NCBI GenBank assembly: GCA_001939145.1
Contig: LSRX01000249.1
Coordinates: 638,168 to 702,167, forward strand
Length of the DNA stretch: 64,000 nt
Origin: Symbiodinium microadriaticum
Taxonomy: Eukaryota > Sar > Dinophyceae > Suessiales > Symbiodiniaceae
Direction of reading: 5' to 3'
A program made the translations under genes and the position numbers. The notes beneath the pieces are model-generated. The model was given only the letters and a program-made list of their open reading frames with translations. It made no database searches and was not told the origin of the DNA. Shown here piece by piece: positions 48,681-60,577 of the stretch (position 1 is the stretch's first letter; each line of letters begins with the position of its first letter).

Positions 48681-48935
48681 GACTGCCTCTACGAGTGTTC
48701 TAGCGAATTTTTTCGTCGAATCACATCGTCGTCGTGGCGAGAATCCTCGCAATTGCTCCCGGTACCAAGCCTTGCAAGGGTTCAGCCAAGGAGCTTTGCC
48801 TGGTGCATCGCGACTTTCCCTGGTTGGTTTGATGCAGCCCGATGGTTTAGACAAAGATCAGCCGGTCATCGCCCAAGGATGCCGTGCGTTGCAGACGTAC
48901 TGCTTTTGTGGCGCCAATGCATGAGGTTCGTGTGA

Positions 48936-49852
48936 GTCCGACATGATAGGACACTCACAGCACCAAGCTTGTTGATTCGCAACACAAGGGGGAGGCAGTG
49001 ACTTAGCATCGTATACAAATGTACAACCGGTTGCCAATTCGCGAAATCTGATGTTTACCAGGTTTGTTCCGCTGTAGTTCCAGGTGCAGATCGATTGGGA
49101 ATACGACGCCATGCGAAAGCCGGAATTTGCCTCTTTGCTAGATCAAGTCTCAGGAGAAATATGTGACAGGATGCGGTTAGTTCTGGTCAACAGCAGCTCC
49201 AGCAGAACAAAAACGTTTTCTCCGTGCTGTCTCAGGACCTTGAAACTGGATGGAGTGCTCTAGTGAAGGAGGTGAACCAAGATTGTGCTGTCATGTGAGG
49301 CACTTTCTGTACCGAAGGGCAGATTTGCATACTTGTGCCTGAACGGTCGGCTTGGGACAGTGGTTCTTTGTTTCATGTTGAGCTTCGCGCCTACAGATCC
49401 TTACCACACGCCTGCAGAGTGCCTGGTACTTACTGTTTCACAGCCTCGCACGCAAGCGCAGACCGGAAGAAGAAGCGTGCTGTTTTTGTTGCAGGGAATG
49501 TGGCATGCAGCAGTGCTTGATGGTGCCATCGCCATCGTCTTTATCGCTGTTGGCATCAAAATAAAATGGCTGCTGGTGGCAATATTCTGATCTATGGAAA
49601 GCAGCTACTGTTGCTCCCCGTGAAGTCCATAGCTTCTCGCATCAGTTCGACTGAAGTTTGACTAAGACTAACGACGCTTAGGCTTGTGTCACGAGTGCAG
49701 ACATACCCCAGAGTCCAGCTACCACAAACCCCACACCGGCCATGCCTGCATCGCTAAGTGCAGTGCAGTCATTGTCGTTATTTCGTTGTAGTCGCCCTTA
49801 CGCATCAATCTAACTACTGTTGCTGCTGTTCCTCACTCTCGCCGAAATATTC
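48936..49852. other. No supported gene
   Basis: Frames on both strands (48858-49112 minus; 49285-49590 plus) lack domains and clear splice edges. This stretch is downstream of the minus-strand gene that ends at 49853. Confidence 0.4.
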
Positions 49853-50778
49853 TCAACGCCGCAGGCCCAAGGCCTCGGTCACGGCCGGATCGAGCTGCTT
49901 CTGAAAAGGCTTAGCGGAGGATGTTCTCTAAGGCTTTGGGGGCCTTGCAGCTTGGGGAATGGAGATTTGCAACGCATTCGTGTGGGCCTCGCTTTGGTCC
50001 AGGTCTTGGAAGTTGTAGAGTAGGGTGCCAAGCTTGTTCGCAATGACGCGGAGCCGTGCGGATGCAAAAGCGAGCCGAAATACCTCCTTCCAGCAACAGT
50101 TCAAGGTCCCTGACTGGTCACTCCATGCAAGCAGCTGCGAACTCACCAATGCCTGCACAGACGCCAAGCGCACAGGCCAGGCACAGGCCAGACAGCGGTG
50201 GGTCCTCAAACAGCGCCACAAACACGGCGGCCAGTACTGAAGCTATCGACAAGGACCCGGGATGAGTGCAGCTGCGAGGACTGGCCAGCATCACAACACT
50301 TTGCCCGCCAGCGGTGGGGATAGCCGGGAAATTACATACTGAAGCGGGTGCCAAGCAGCTGAGTCAACAAGCAAAACGCCAGAAGTGTCGCCTGGTGGTC
50401 GGACATGGAGGGCGTGCTTTAGAGCCAGTAACGACCCGAACTCTTCGTTCTCTTTTCCAGCGAACCTTACTTCCTCGACTGCCCTGAAATCCGAAAGCCT
50501 GGAAACCCAGATGTCTCGGAGACTCCCAAACGACCCCCGGTCCCCGAACCAGTGAAGCGCTAACCGCTGACGCCTCTCACAGTTGGCTCGAGCAATGCCC
50601 CCAAAGCCATCTTTCCTGGACATGCACCACTTCGAGGCCGTTTCAGAAGGATTGTTTGGGTTTGGTCGTGGTCAAGGGTGGAATTTAGCGCACGCGCAAC
50701 CTTGAGCCTCACACCTTTCCATGTTGCGCAGTACCATGCTGGCAAGCCAATCGGCTCTCCGCTTGCAATTGCCATGTC
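49853..50778 (-). CDS. Unrecognised multi-exon gene, 3' part
   Basis: Five exon-like blocks on the minus strand join in phase. They are 50778-50708 (opens DMAIASGEPIGLPAWYCATW), 50498-50392 (LSDFRAVEEVRFAGKENEEF), 50236-50139 (LAAVFVALFEDPPLSG, then LCLACALGVCAGIG), 50086-49952 (EVFRLAFASARLRVIANKLG, then TLLYNFQDLDQSEAH) and 49900-49853 (KQLDPAVTEALGLRR, stop). Donors are GC in the first four. Acceptors are AG|G, except that the third block opens AG|T and the last AG|A. The middle block is hydrophobic and could be one or two membrane spans. A transporter of the triose-phosphate/DMT type crossed my mind, but the motifs are too weak to claim it. The 5' end is not found; frames near 51.1 and 51.6 kb on this strand could be further exons. 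Confidence 0.45.
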
Positions 50779-53061
50779 CTGGTGGTTGCACACACCATTA
50801 GACGAAACACTCTGCAACCAACACTGTAGAGAGCATTCTTGGCAGAGTAAGGGGGTGGGACATGCTGCTGCATGCCGTGTCTAATCGCTTCGACTGTCCT
50901 TTCTCGGAGGCCCCGTTGCTGATACAGAACTCGATCGATGCCGGATGACCTCTATCCGCGTCCGCAACACCCCCGATCAGGAACATCTCTGGCCCACTAC
51001 ATCCGAGCAGTCAGACTGGGCTGCCTGCCCAAATTCCCCTATCCCACACGTTCCCCAAGCTTGTGTTGCAATGCACGAAGAGTTCATGCTTCACTGAGGG
51101 GAGCCTATGCACAGCCTGGGCTCTGGCCAACGTCACAGTGCTTCCATCTTTCGGAAGGCTCCGCCCCGGATAGCTGCTCAGCCCGGCGAGGACGGGTTCT
51201 CGTACGCGGATCCTTTCGCTAAGAGAAGTTGTGCAGGCTTGATAGGTGCAGCACAGCAGCACACTGTTTTAGATTGCTAGCAATCTGCAACTGTGGAATG
51301 GGGATCCGCCGGCATCCTCAGCAGCACGCTGTTTTGCAATGCAATAATCGGTCAAATAATTTATGGAAGGGCATGCAACTTGTCCAGGTGTGTTCTACCG
51401 GGAGATGTATAGAGCGCATGTTTACAAGCGAACGAGCTCCTTCACACTGAGGAGGGCCGGAGTTTCTGATACATGACGGCAGTGAGATCGTACTGACAGA
51501 GACGTCGGGTGTACGGCGACCCCAGAAGCGACAGAGAAAGGAACCAGCAGCCAGAAGTAGGATTTTTTTTGTACTTTGGCATTCCCTAGATTCACCTGCC
51601 CTAACATATTTGTCGACGGCTGCACGGCGCAAAAGCCGTCGAACCGCTAAAGATAAGTTGCAGCCGAGAACCGCTCCCATGTCTTGCTCGGTTACACGCC
51701 GGAGGGCGTGTCTAGCAGGAGCAGAGCAGCTTGCCGCCTGTCTTCCGAGGCAGTGAGGCACCAGCCCATGGAAGGTTTTGGATAGCGTCACTTGCGCTTA
51801 CCGTCGTTTCTGACCGTTGGTGGTACACGCTGCAGCCTTTTGACACAGATTCGCAATTCACAGGCGGGCCCCGAAACATCCAAGTTCCTATTGCCACTAC
51901 TTAGCCACTATAGCCATTACTACTTTTTAGCTGGTTGCCAGCATGCTGCAAGCTGACGAGGCATTTACAGTAGTGCTTTCACCACAGATCCTTTACGACA
52001 AAGCCATGGCTCATTTACTGTAAATATCGTCGCCACACGTGGCTCACACCTTGTTGGGTTTTACCCGCAGACGACGGTTTTAAGAGCTTCTTGCGAGGCT
52101 TGGGATAGTGGACTTCTCGGGTGGTTAATACACAATGATGTAATATGATGTAATGTTAATGAACGGCCCTTCTTGTAGATGGCACAGGTGGTCAGGCCTG
52201 CCTTTGGTTTATGGTGTGCTAATCGAAGGAAGTTCATACGCAAGTTATCATAAAAACCAAGTGGGCTTGAAGCCCCGCTGCACAAGAAAGAGATCAACAA
52301 ACCAACGACGAACAGGAGGAGCTGCAGTTGGAAGAAGTGCGGCTCTCGGGGGCATGTCCGGTGGTGCGCCTTGCATCTTAATGTGCAGTAGGCGCAGTGT
52401 GCCACATGTATGGGGGGTGTAAGCTATTAGAGTTGGAGATGACAGCCACATGCTTGTTTGCCGACCTCTCACATCGTGCAGCTTCTATTTGTGGTGCGAG
52501 TCGTCACAGCGAAAGGCGGACAACACTAATTTTGCACGCGATTCAGTCCTGCTAGTTTGCAGCGTCGGCAAAGACTCTCTTGTACGGAAAGGCTCGCCTC
52601 AACTCTACATCCTTAGTGGGCGATGTCAGACTGTTCAGGAGCCGCAGTTTTTGACAGCCTCGGACCCTCGTGTGTAAAGGTCTGAAGCTCGTCGAAATCT
52701 ATTGCCAAAGCTGCACTGAACTTCATGCACCCAGAACTAGTTTCAAGCTTCGTCCGTCCTCACGAAGTGCATTGAATGTGGAACCCTGTTGAGCCAGAGC
52801 AGACCCTTGGTTGAGGTGGAATCCTGCGGGAGCTCTGTTGCCAGATGGCCAGGTGCGGACGAGGCAAGTATGCAGCCAAAGAGGTGACAGAAGCACATGC
52901 AATCATGCAATGCTGTAGGTAGGCATGCTCCCCCGGCTCAGCATGAGCATGGGGATCGGTCTAGTCCCGTCTTGTGAGCATCTGTGGAAAAGTTGAATAG
53001 ATGATAGAGGTTGATGCTCTGGGGTTTTCAGGAATCATGGCTTTGGCTTCAGGGAACAGTC
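50779..53061. other. Between two divergent gene candidates
   Basis: No firm exon. The minus frames at 51011-51262 and near 51600 (GAVLGCNLSLAVRRLLRRAA) could be 5' exons of the minus gene. The plus frame at 52450-52677 is another weak candidate. Any promoter for the plus gene starting near 53062 would lie in the right part. Confidence 0.35.
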
Positions 53062-56037
53062 ATGAAGGCATCAGAGCCGGCTGCAGAGCTCACACCGGTG
53101 GCCCAGGTGGGCATCTGGTCAAATTACGAGCCCAACATTACACGCTTATCTTCAATAGGTCTGTAGCCAGGCCCAGCTGACCTTTGACCTGGTTAGTTCT
53201 TAGTGATTCAACCATTCGAACATTACTTGTTCATTCTCCTTTGGTCTCCTTTGCCCGCTTGCCTCGTCCCGGTTCCTTGAAGGCCATCGCATGTCGCACA
53301 GTCAATCCCTCAAGTTGTTTCGAGGGCTTGAATCCGTCCGAATCAGTGTTAGCGGTTTAGCCTTGTTTTCCGTATGATCGAGTTTTGCATTTGGGGACCC
53401 ATTGTTGCAATGTATGCATGCATGATTATCATTGATTATGTAGATAATATATGTATGTCTGCACCTACCCAGATGTAGCGATGCCTCATACATGCCTAGG
53501 CGTGCATGCATGCTTCACGCTGTGCACACACACATGCGCTAGCTAGCTTCCCAGCTACCAGTAGCTAGCTGCCTGCCTGCTTGCCTATCACATGTTGACA
53601 TATTGACATACTCGCCTTCGCACATACATAATTGGTACGTACTTTCCAGCATGCATGCTTACGTAGAGGGTTCGGATGATATCACGAGAGTGTATTTCTC
53701 ACTCAGAGCTTGCTATTTATAGGGTTAGTCGGATGCGGCAAGCCCTGCTGCCATGTCTGGAGTGTGAGAATCCAAACTCTCCATCGTTTGAAGGCAGGGC
53801 CACTTCTCAGGGCGCCCTTGACCGGTTCAGAGAAGGAGAGCTGTTGGAAGTCGCTGTCGCGCAGCAGACCTTGTCGTTGCGCACAGTTGATGTTGGTGTC
53901 GCATACATGTGGTGGTTGCCGAAAATCCGAGCAGCACCCCCTGCTGCCATAGCACAGAAGGCGAACCTGGTGGACAGCCGGTCGATGGGTGAGCATGCGG
54001 CTAGCTGCCTATTTGGGCTAGCATGGCTGATGTGTCCGTGCAGTTGTGATGCCTTGCACTGTGGCGAGCTTGTAGGTCGATTGCTTGAAGAGGCTGGGGT
54101 TGTCATTGATTTCACGTCTTGTCAGGAGTCGCAAGAAGATGATGCACTTCAGGAGACTACATCGCAGGAGCGCCGTCTAGTGTGTTGCTCGCACAGTCAC
54201 CAGAGTTACACACACACACACGCGTACACAGACACACGCATGCCTGCACGCACGCGCTGATGCACGCAAAGGCACACATCAATGCAAGCTTTTGGAAAGT
54301 GACCAATCCAACCCTAATTATTCCAAAAGGTCTCTGCTAGGCTAAGAGACTTTTACATCCTTCTTCTTTTACTGGGTCGGTTGTATTTGTCAGTACTTCG
54401 TCTCACATCACCTTTCTGTGTCATTGCATACGTTGTTTTCCCTGGTATGTTAGATTATGACTCAGCCCATCAAGAGACTACGGCCCTGAACCCCTAACCA
54501 TTGCAGCCGAATGTAGGAAGGCGGATAGAGTCTTTCTCACCGAGACATGCCCAAACCTTGCAAGCCTGGAGTAGCCGAGATTCGACACGAATCCCATCCT
54601 GCAAACGCTAGCGAATCCTTTACTTCGTTGGCACAAAGGCAGGCCGAAACGCTCATCATGAATGCGATAATGTCCTCCTGGGCTGTGGCAGAATGGGCTG
54701 GACGAGCTCCTCCCGGACTTGGATGTAGACAACACCATCAGCTTCGCTGAAAAGAAGGCTGCGCCATGTTCTGCTGCGTGACTTGACTCTCGCCTCCATA
54801 AAAGCCTCTTAGCCCTGATGCGGGAGAGCAAACCCAAAGCAAGCTCATAGGCTAGGGGGCCTGAAGATGCCTGAAGTACATAACAGCTTCCGCGCTTCGT
54901 TGGACGAAAAGGCCCGTGTTCACGCGAATAGTAGACATTGATATTGATGCTCGGCTCTGTGCCCTGAGGCAGTTTCTGCAATCCAAAACACATTACAGCC
55001 GGGCCTTGACATTTCCTGCAGGAGCTCGGGTCGCAAGCAGCAATTACACCTACGAAAGTCTGTGAGGCCGGAGAAAATCAGGACGCGCAAAGAAGCTCAG
55101 GGTGTCAAGACACCTTTTCTTAGCTTGACAATGGACCGTAATGCGACTTGCTAGAGTCTGGTCGTACCGGCCTCGAGATATCCAGCCAATATGTTGTTTG
55201 CTCCAGAATTGTCAAAGACGACACCGCGTATCAGCTCCCAAACATGAACAAACAACTGCGCCTGCCGCAGAGATTTGCAGTGTCTTTCTAGCTTTCGTTC
55301 GTACCTGTATGATTAGGTAAAGAAATTTCATGGAAAATTCTGTCACACGCCAGCAAGGAAGTGACTCTTGAAGTCAGCCTACAACTGGCGGTTCGAAAAC
55401 GGAGGAGTTAAGCACGCAGGGTAGGCACCAGCTCCAGACGACCTTCCTTGTTGCAGCTTGCAGGCTGTAGGCAGGCTGTCAGGGCGACTGATTGGCCAGG
55501 AGACTCTGTTTGCAAAGCCGCCGAGCAAAGTCGAAGAGGTCAAGGACGGCAAGGACGCCATCGCTTGAGTTGAAGGGTCCGATCTCTTGTTGCTGGCCAC
55601 TTGAACGAGGAACTGCCACCGGCCATCCTGATGTCCTTGGCGCCAATGCCTGGTGTCAAAACCCCCGTCGAGGCGAAGCTGAAGGCACGCCTGTGAAACA
55701 GACAGGTTTCTCTAGCACTGTTTGATTTTCTCGGCGTTCAGCGTGTGCTAGGGCTTCAGGAATGTTTGGGCTTGGGTACGGGTATGCCAGCGAGCTGCAC
55801 TGCTGGCAAGGAGCCCGACTTCGTGGCTGAGAGCAAGCCGACAGAAGTCAGCAGCCTCGCCAGGAAAGACCTCGCTGCGGATGACATCCGGGCCACTCTT
55901 TCCGCCCGTAAACAAGTGCTTTCACACTTAATAACACAACAATGTCAATCGCAGGCTGAAGCATGAGCTGAAGCACGAAGATTGGTTGGCACAGCAGCCA
56001 GCGAGGGAGGGAGGGAGGGAGGGAGGGAGGGAGGGAC

Positions 56038-56072
<35 letters not shown>

Positions 56073-58659
56073 GGACCCATGCCCCGTGACAGACAGAGAG
56101 ACCGCAGGTGTGCTGTTTGTTGGCCAAGGCGATAGTGAAAGCAGAAGTCGCCTCTGAGTTAGCCTCGGTCTTCGACAGGATTGCGGCTCGGTTTGCGTGA
56201 TGCCCTTGTTTGGCTAGCACATGCTTCGTGCAATTGCGAAATCTCCACTAGCACCTGCGGCCAAAGCCACGGCAAAGTCTGTAGTTCTCGAGTCACAAAC
56301 CACGAAGTCAGTCTCAAGCTGCGAGGGACAGCAAAAGAGATATCTAAGGACAGTTTGAAAAAGTCCTGTGATGCACTCGCCGAGGACGCTCAGTTGCTTC
56401 TGCCTTTACTGACTTATTGATATATGTAGGTGCAATTGAAGCGGGCTTGGATGTGGCCATGAGTTCCTTCGGTGTTGGGGAAGCGGCAGGGTCGCATCCG
56501 TGCCGCTGCCACCACACTGTTGCTGTTCCTGCTGCCGCTGCTACCTGCTACTGCTGCTGCTCCCAACAGCTGCTCCTCTTCCTGCTTCTTCTCGCAGCGC
56601 TACTCTTTCCCCCACTCCTCCTGCTCATGCTTTTTGCTGTTCTTCCTCATTACTTCTTGTAATTTGGAAACCTTTTCAAATCTTGGCAGTTGAGTAGAGA
56701 CCAGTTACAGCCGCAGGAGCTGTCGCGGATGAAGGGCTCCGCGGCCGAGGCACATGTGGGTTCGCTCGATAGCGCTGTTCGGGCCTTTGGGTCTCACGAT
56801 GCAGTTGAGGATGTCAGGTTCTCTTAGAAGTTTAGGATGTTGGGCTCGAGTCTTCGCCAAGAGTGCCTTGGAGCGATTCGAAACGGACTGTGGTTGACCT
56901 TGTGATGGGGGTTGAGGTTGAAGTCTTCAGATGCTAGGGCGGCACGAAGCCTGCACGGGCAGAGAGGGTCCAGTTCTCAGTTCCATCGGTGTCATACCAG
57001 GGTTCGTGGGAAGCTCGGGAGGACGACTTTCGTTTGCTGCACTTGAAACTTAAGATCTTCAAGCATCCGCGGCAGACGCCGCTGTGTCGTCATCAATTCA
57101 GGCCGAACGAAAAGAAGCCAGCTCAAAGGCACTGTCGGGTACTTGAGTCCAGTCAATGATTCCACCTGTTTTTGCATCACTATGACACTGCTGCTGAACC
57201 GCAGTTCCTTCGAAACCTTGACGCCCGAGATCCTTGCGGCTAGTCGAATCGAAAGCCCGAAAACGGCGCGGAGCCAAAAAAAAGCTTTCAAACATGCACT
57301 TCGGGTCGACAGGAGCTCGACAAGCTGAGGGCCCGGATCTGCGAAGCTCCTGCAGCTGCCAAGCACTCTACGGAGGTCGGGACTTTACATGCGCCATGTT
57401 TGTGAGGCTCTTGGGGGCTCTTTCCTCTTCCGGTTTAAGCAGTAGGCAATGCCTGCGCATAGCTGCTGAATTGAACTTGCATAACTTGCGAGGTCTTTCG
57501 TTGTTTCATGTTGTTTCAAAATCGATGTTAACCCGGCGTTTGACGTGGCCTCGACTTTGGTTTGAGATGCTTCAGAGGGCAAGGAGCCACCGGATTTTGC
57601 AGCTGGGTGTTTTGTATGTTTTTACCTGGGTATGTATGGTTCATGAATTTTTCAGGCGTTCATGGCTAAGCATAGCCGGTTTCAAAGCAGCAGGGCTTTC
57701 GTCAGATAGTCAACCACTACCACTGTGTCTGTCCTTTTTCGAAGTACTCCAAACTTGGACCCAAACCGCAGACCGCTGGCGCAAGGATGTGGAGGAGCTG
57801 CAGCGGTCTGTCAAGAAAGAGCTGTTCGATGTCCAACAGGCCAAGGGGCCTGCAGTTTGTTGACTTGAATGGATGATGATGGCCCGCAGTGAGGCATTCT
57901 AAAACAATGTGTTCACGCCTCAGGGCGGTTGATGATGGAAGGTGGTTGATGACATGTACCATTGCACTCAGCTTCATCAGTGCAGGCTTGTTGCGAGATC
58001 GGGAGAAGTAGGAGTTCGGTGTCGAGCAGGTCCAGGTCCGGATGGTGGGGCAGAATATAGCTGGAGGAGAACTCATAAGATATCATAAGATGCTTTGTGG
58101 AAACTGACGGCAAGAGCATCCGCTTTCTGTACGATCCAGGGAGCGATGGTCATGCAGTTCATTTAGTTAGTTGATTCATACTCTCGGGGGCAGAGCGGCT
58201 GATGGTCATGATGCTCACGTTGTGCTTCCTCTTCGCGGAATCATGCTCAGGGCTTACGCGTGCTTGTTTCGGAGCGAGTACATGCAGAGTGCAGAAGGTG
58301 GATGGTTGCGGCGGCAGTCCACCACTGTTTTGACGTTAAACCCCACGATCAACAAAACAGGTCTTCAACAGCGAGCTCAAGGACTTGAGCGTGCTGCTGG
58401 AGGTCGGGCATCATTTTGTAGCTCTCGGTGTTTAGTGGCTGGAAACAGGCTGGAAATGGGGTGTGCAGCTACTGCTCGGCAACATGAGCATGCGTATCAT
58501 ACGTCCGATAACAAAGGCCCTCTCAGTGCATCGAGTGCTCCATCAGTTCGGTCTCTTACACGGTGTCTGCTGCTCGCACCATGGACCATGCAGCATTCAG
58601 CGCTTGACTTGCAGGACAGAGACGCAAAGTTTGAGGCGCTGGCTGCTCGGCTTCAGGAG
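53062..58659 (+). CDS. Unrecognised multi-exon gene rich in charged coiled-coil segments
   Basis: A series of + strand blocks reads like one protein. They are 53062-53106 (MKASEPAAELTPVAQ, possible start), 54126-54179 (ESQEDDALQETTSQERRL), 54692-54757 (NGLDELLPDLDVDNTISFAE), 55500-55538 (ETLFAKPPSKVEE), 55610-55684 (ELPPAILMSLAPMPGVKTPV), 55811-55915 (EPDFVAESKPTEVSSLARKD), 56108-56194 (LLAKAIVKAEVASELASVFD), about 56349-56395 (DSLKKSCDALAEDAQ), about 57772-57839 (RWRKDVEELQRSVKKELFDV) and 58615-58659 (DRDAKFEALAARLQE). Nearly all are multiples of three and start and end in phase 0. Most follow AG|G and end at GT or GC. The first blocks are acidic and the later ones are likely helical coiled coil. 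I do not recognise a family. Exons are probably missing, the 3' end is not found, and the blocks could belong to more than one gene. Confidence 0.4.
55996..56070. repeat. (GGGA)n followed by (GA)n
   Basis: About nine GGGA units and then about fifteen GA units, in an intron between the blocks at 55811-55915 and 56108-56194. Simple sequence. Confidence 0.9.
56500..56645. repeat. Pyrimidine-rich (CTG/CTC/TTC) stretch
   Basis: Interrupted CTGCTG, CTCCTC and TTCTTC words. It gives low-complexity Leu/Cys/Ser frames. Not a gene. Confidence 0.75.
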
Positions 58660-58861
58660 GTTTGGCTTGAAATTGAGAGCATGCTTCTTGTCGGTTTGGG
58701 ACGTTCATGCATGATCTGCCCGTTTGCCCATGTTTGCCCTGCGGGAACCTTATGTACTGCATGGCCAAGCATGAGTACTTCCGAAGAAGTGGCCGGAGAG
58801 CTAAGACACACATGTTTGTTTCAATTTCTGCGGCATTGGACTAGCTACGCGAGCGTCGGCC

Positions 58862-60577
58862 ATGTGGTTCGCTGCGCTTTTGTTGCACGGCTGCCTTCTG
58901 GCTCCATGGGTCTTTGTCATGCGTACAGTGGAGCCGTACATGGACGAGATCTTCCATGTGCCACAGGCTCAAAAATACTGCCAGGCAAAATTTGATGAAT
59001 GGGATTCCAAGATCACCACGTTCCCTGGACTTTACCTTGCAAGCTCTTTGGCGCGGGGGGCAGGCAACAGTGGCATGAGCTTCTGCAACAAAGACTTGCT
59101 GCGGCTTGACAATGTGGTCTTCGGCTTCGGAGTGAATCTTATTAGTTACCGACTGTTCCGGAGGAACTTGGATCCCACCAAGGCAGCTGCTCAGTCTTTG
59201 ATGCTGTCCCTTTATCCTATTCACTTCTTTTACCAGCTTCTATACTACACGGATGTTGGCTCGCTTTTCTGGGTCTTGCTGGTCCAGGACCTGGAACTTC
59301 TGCTTTGTTTGCTGAGATGAGGTACAGGAACTAGTCTTGACACATGACTTCCGCATTCCAATCTCTGTAACGAAGTTCTACAGACATCGGCATTGTATAC
59401 GAATGTTTCTATACGTCTTGTCGTTTGGTTAGGTTCCATGCTCTTGTGTCGTCGCTCGGTGCGTCCGTCCGAGCTTCAAGGACCTCGTGACACCCGAAAG
59501 GGGTCAGGCGTTGCCCACAGCCCGGCGGATTTCGATGGCGGCCGCCGCGGGTGCAGTGGCAGTGCTCTTTCGGCAAACGACCCTAAGCTGAAGCAAGAAC
59601 CTTCTGTTCGATTGTCAACAGCTGTCTGTCCTTTTGAGAGATGTTTCCGCGATCAAGGAATGCTGTTTGGCTCATGTTCAGCTTTGGGACGGCAGCCTTG
59701 CAGGACCTGCAGCTTTCAAAGTGGGTTGAGCTTAGGGGAGAGGATCTTTCACTCCTGAAGCTCGTGACCTTCGTCAAGGCCCTTCTGCTGGAATCCAGAA
59801 GATTGCTCGGACGCCTGGGGATAATGTTGGTTCCAGTAGTTCTTTTCGTCCTTTTCGTCGTCTACAACGGCTCCATTGTGGTCGGGGATCACTCGAACCA
59901 CGAGGTGGCTCCGCACTGGGCCCAGCTTTGTTATCTCAGCGCTGTTGTTGCAGCGACCTTCTCAGTGGACGACTCGGCCCTCTCTCCCAGGCTGGGCTAA
60001 CGAAATTGAAAGGCAAATGTAATTTTATTCCAGATGTTATCACTTTTGTGGGAAGGGTCAAATTCCTGAAAAGCCAAGGTGGCTGACAACCTTCATAGAG
60101 GGCTGTTGCAAGAGCCTTAGCCGATTTCTCCTGTCAGCTTTGGCATTGGCCTTGATGGTGGGCGTCGTTCACAAATACAGCCTTGCACACCCCTTCTTGC
60201 TGGCAGACAATCGGCACTACACATTCTACTTGTGGAACCGATTTCTCAAGCGTCCCTGGCTAAGAGATACCCTCGCTCCGGCATACTTGTATGCAGCTTG
60301 GTATGTTTCCAAGCGGCTCAGCCAGGCTCAGTCTGGACTTTGGGTGTTAATTTGGTGGGTGGCTGCCTGTCTCACCTTGGTTCCTGCACCTTTGCTGGAG
60401 CCTCGCTACTGGACAACGGCCGTCATCATGGCACATTTGCACTTCTACGACCGGTCGTGGTGCAGCATAGTACTCCTCACGACGGGCTACCTGGTAGTGA
60501 ACATTCTGACGTTGACAGTGTTTGCTTACAAGCCGTTTGCATGGCCTAGTGGTGAGATCGCGCGCTTCATGTGGTAG
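58862..60577 (+). CDS. ALG10: ALG10-type dolichyl-phosphate-glucose alpha-1,2-glucosyltransferase
   Basis: ALG10 adds the last glucose to the lipid-linked oligosaccharide in the ER membrane before N-glycosylation. Exon 1 (58862-59281) carries EPYMDEIFHVPQAQKYC at residues 24-40, then ITTFPGLYLAS and FFYQLLYYTDVGS. These are diagnostic of the family. Exon 2 (about 59433-59578; 5' edge uncertain) ends AVLFRQ. Exon 3 (59658-59990) opens NAVWLMFSFGTAAL and holds hydrophobic spans and VVGDHSNHE. Exon 4 (60079-60577) contains HPFLLADNRHYTFYLWNRF, the other signature, and ends RFMW before TAG. The joined length is 465 codons without a frame break, close to the usual 470 or so. Intron 1 is GT, intron 2 appears to start with GA, and intron 3 with GC. 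The ATG in GGCCATGTGG has no upstream extension with homology. It follows the coiled-coil gene candidate by about 200 bases on the same strand. Confidence 0.9.

Noticed and set aside
58171..58995. Plus-strand frame of 274 codons upstream of ALG10
   Set aside because: It overlaps ALG10 exon 1 in another frame and lacks a domain. Only the short segment at 58615-58659 in this region looks like an exon.
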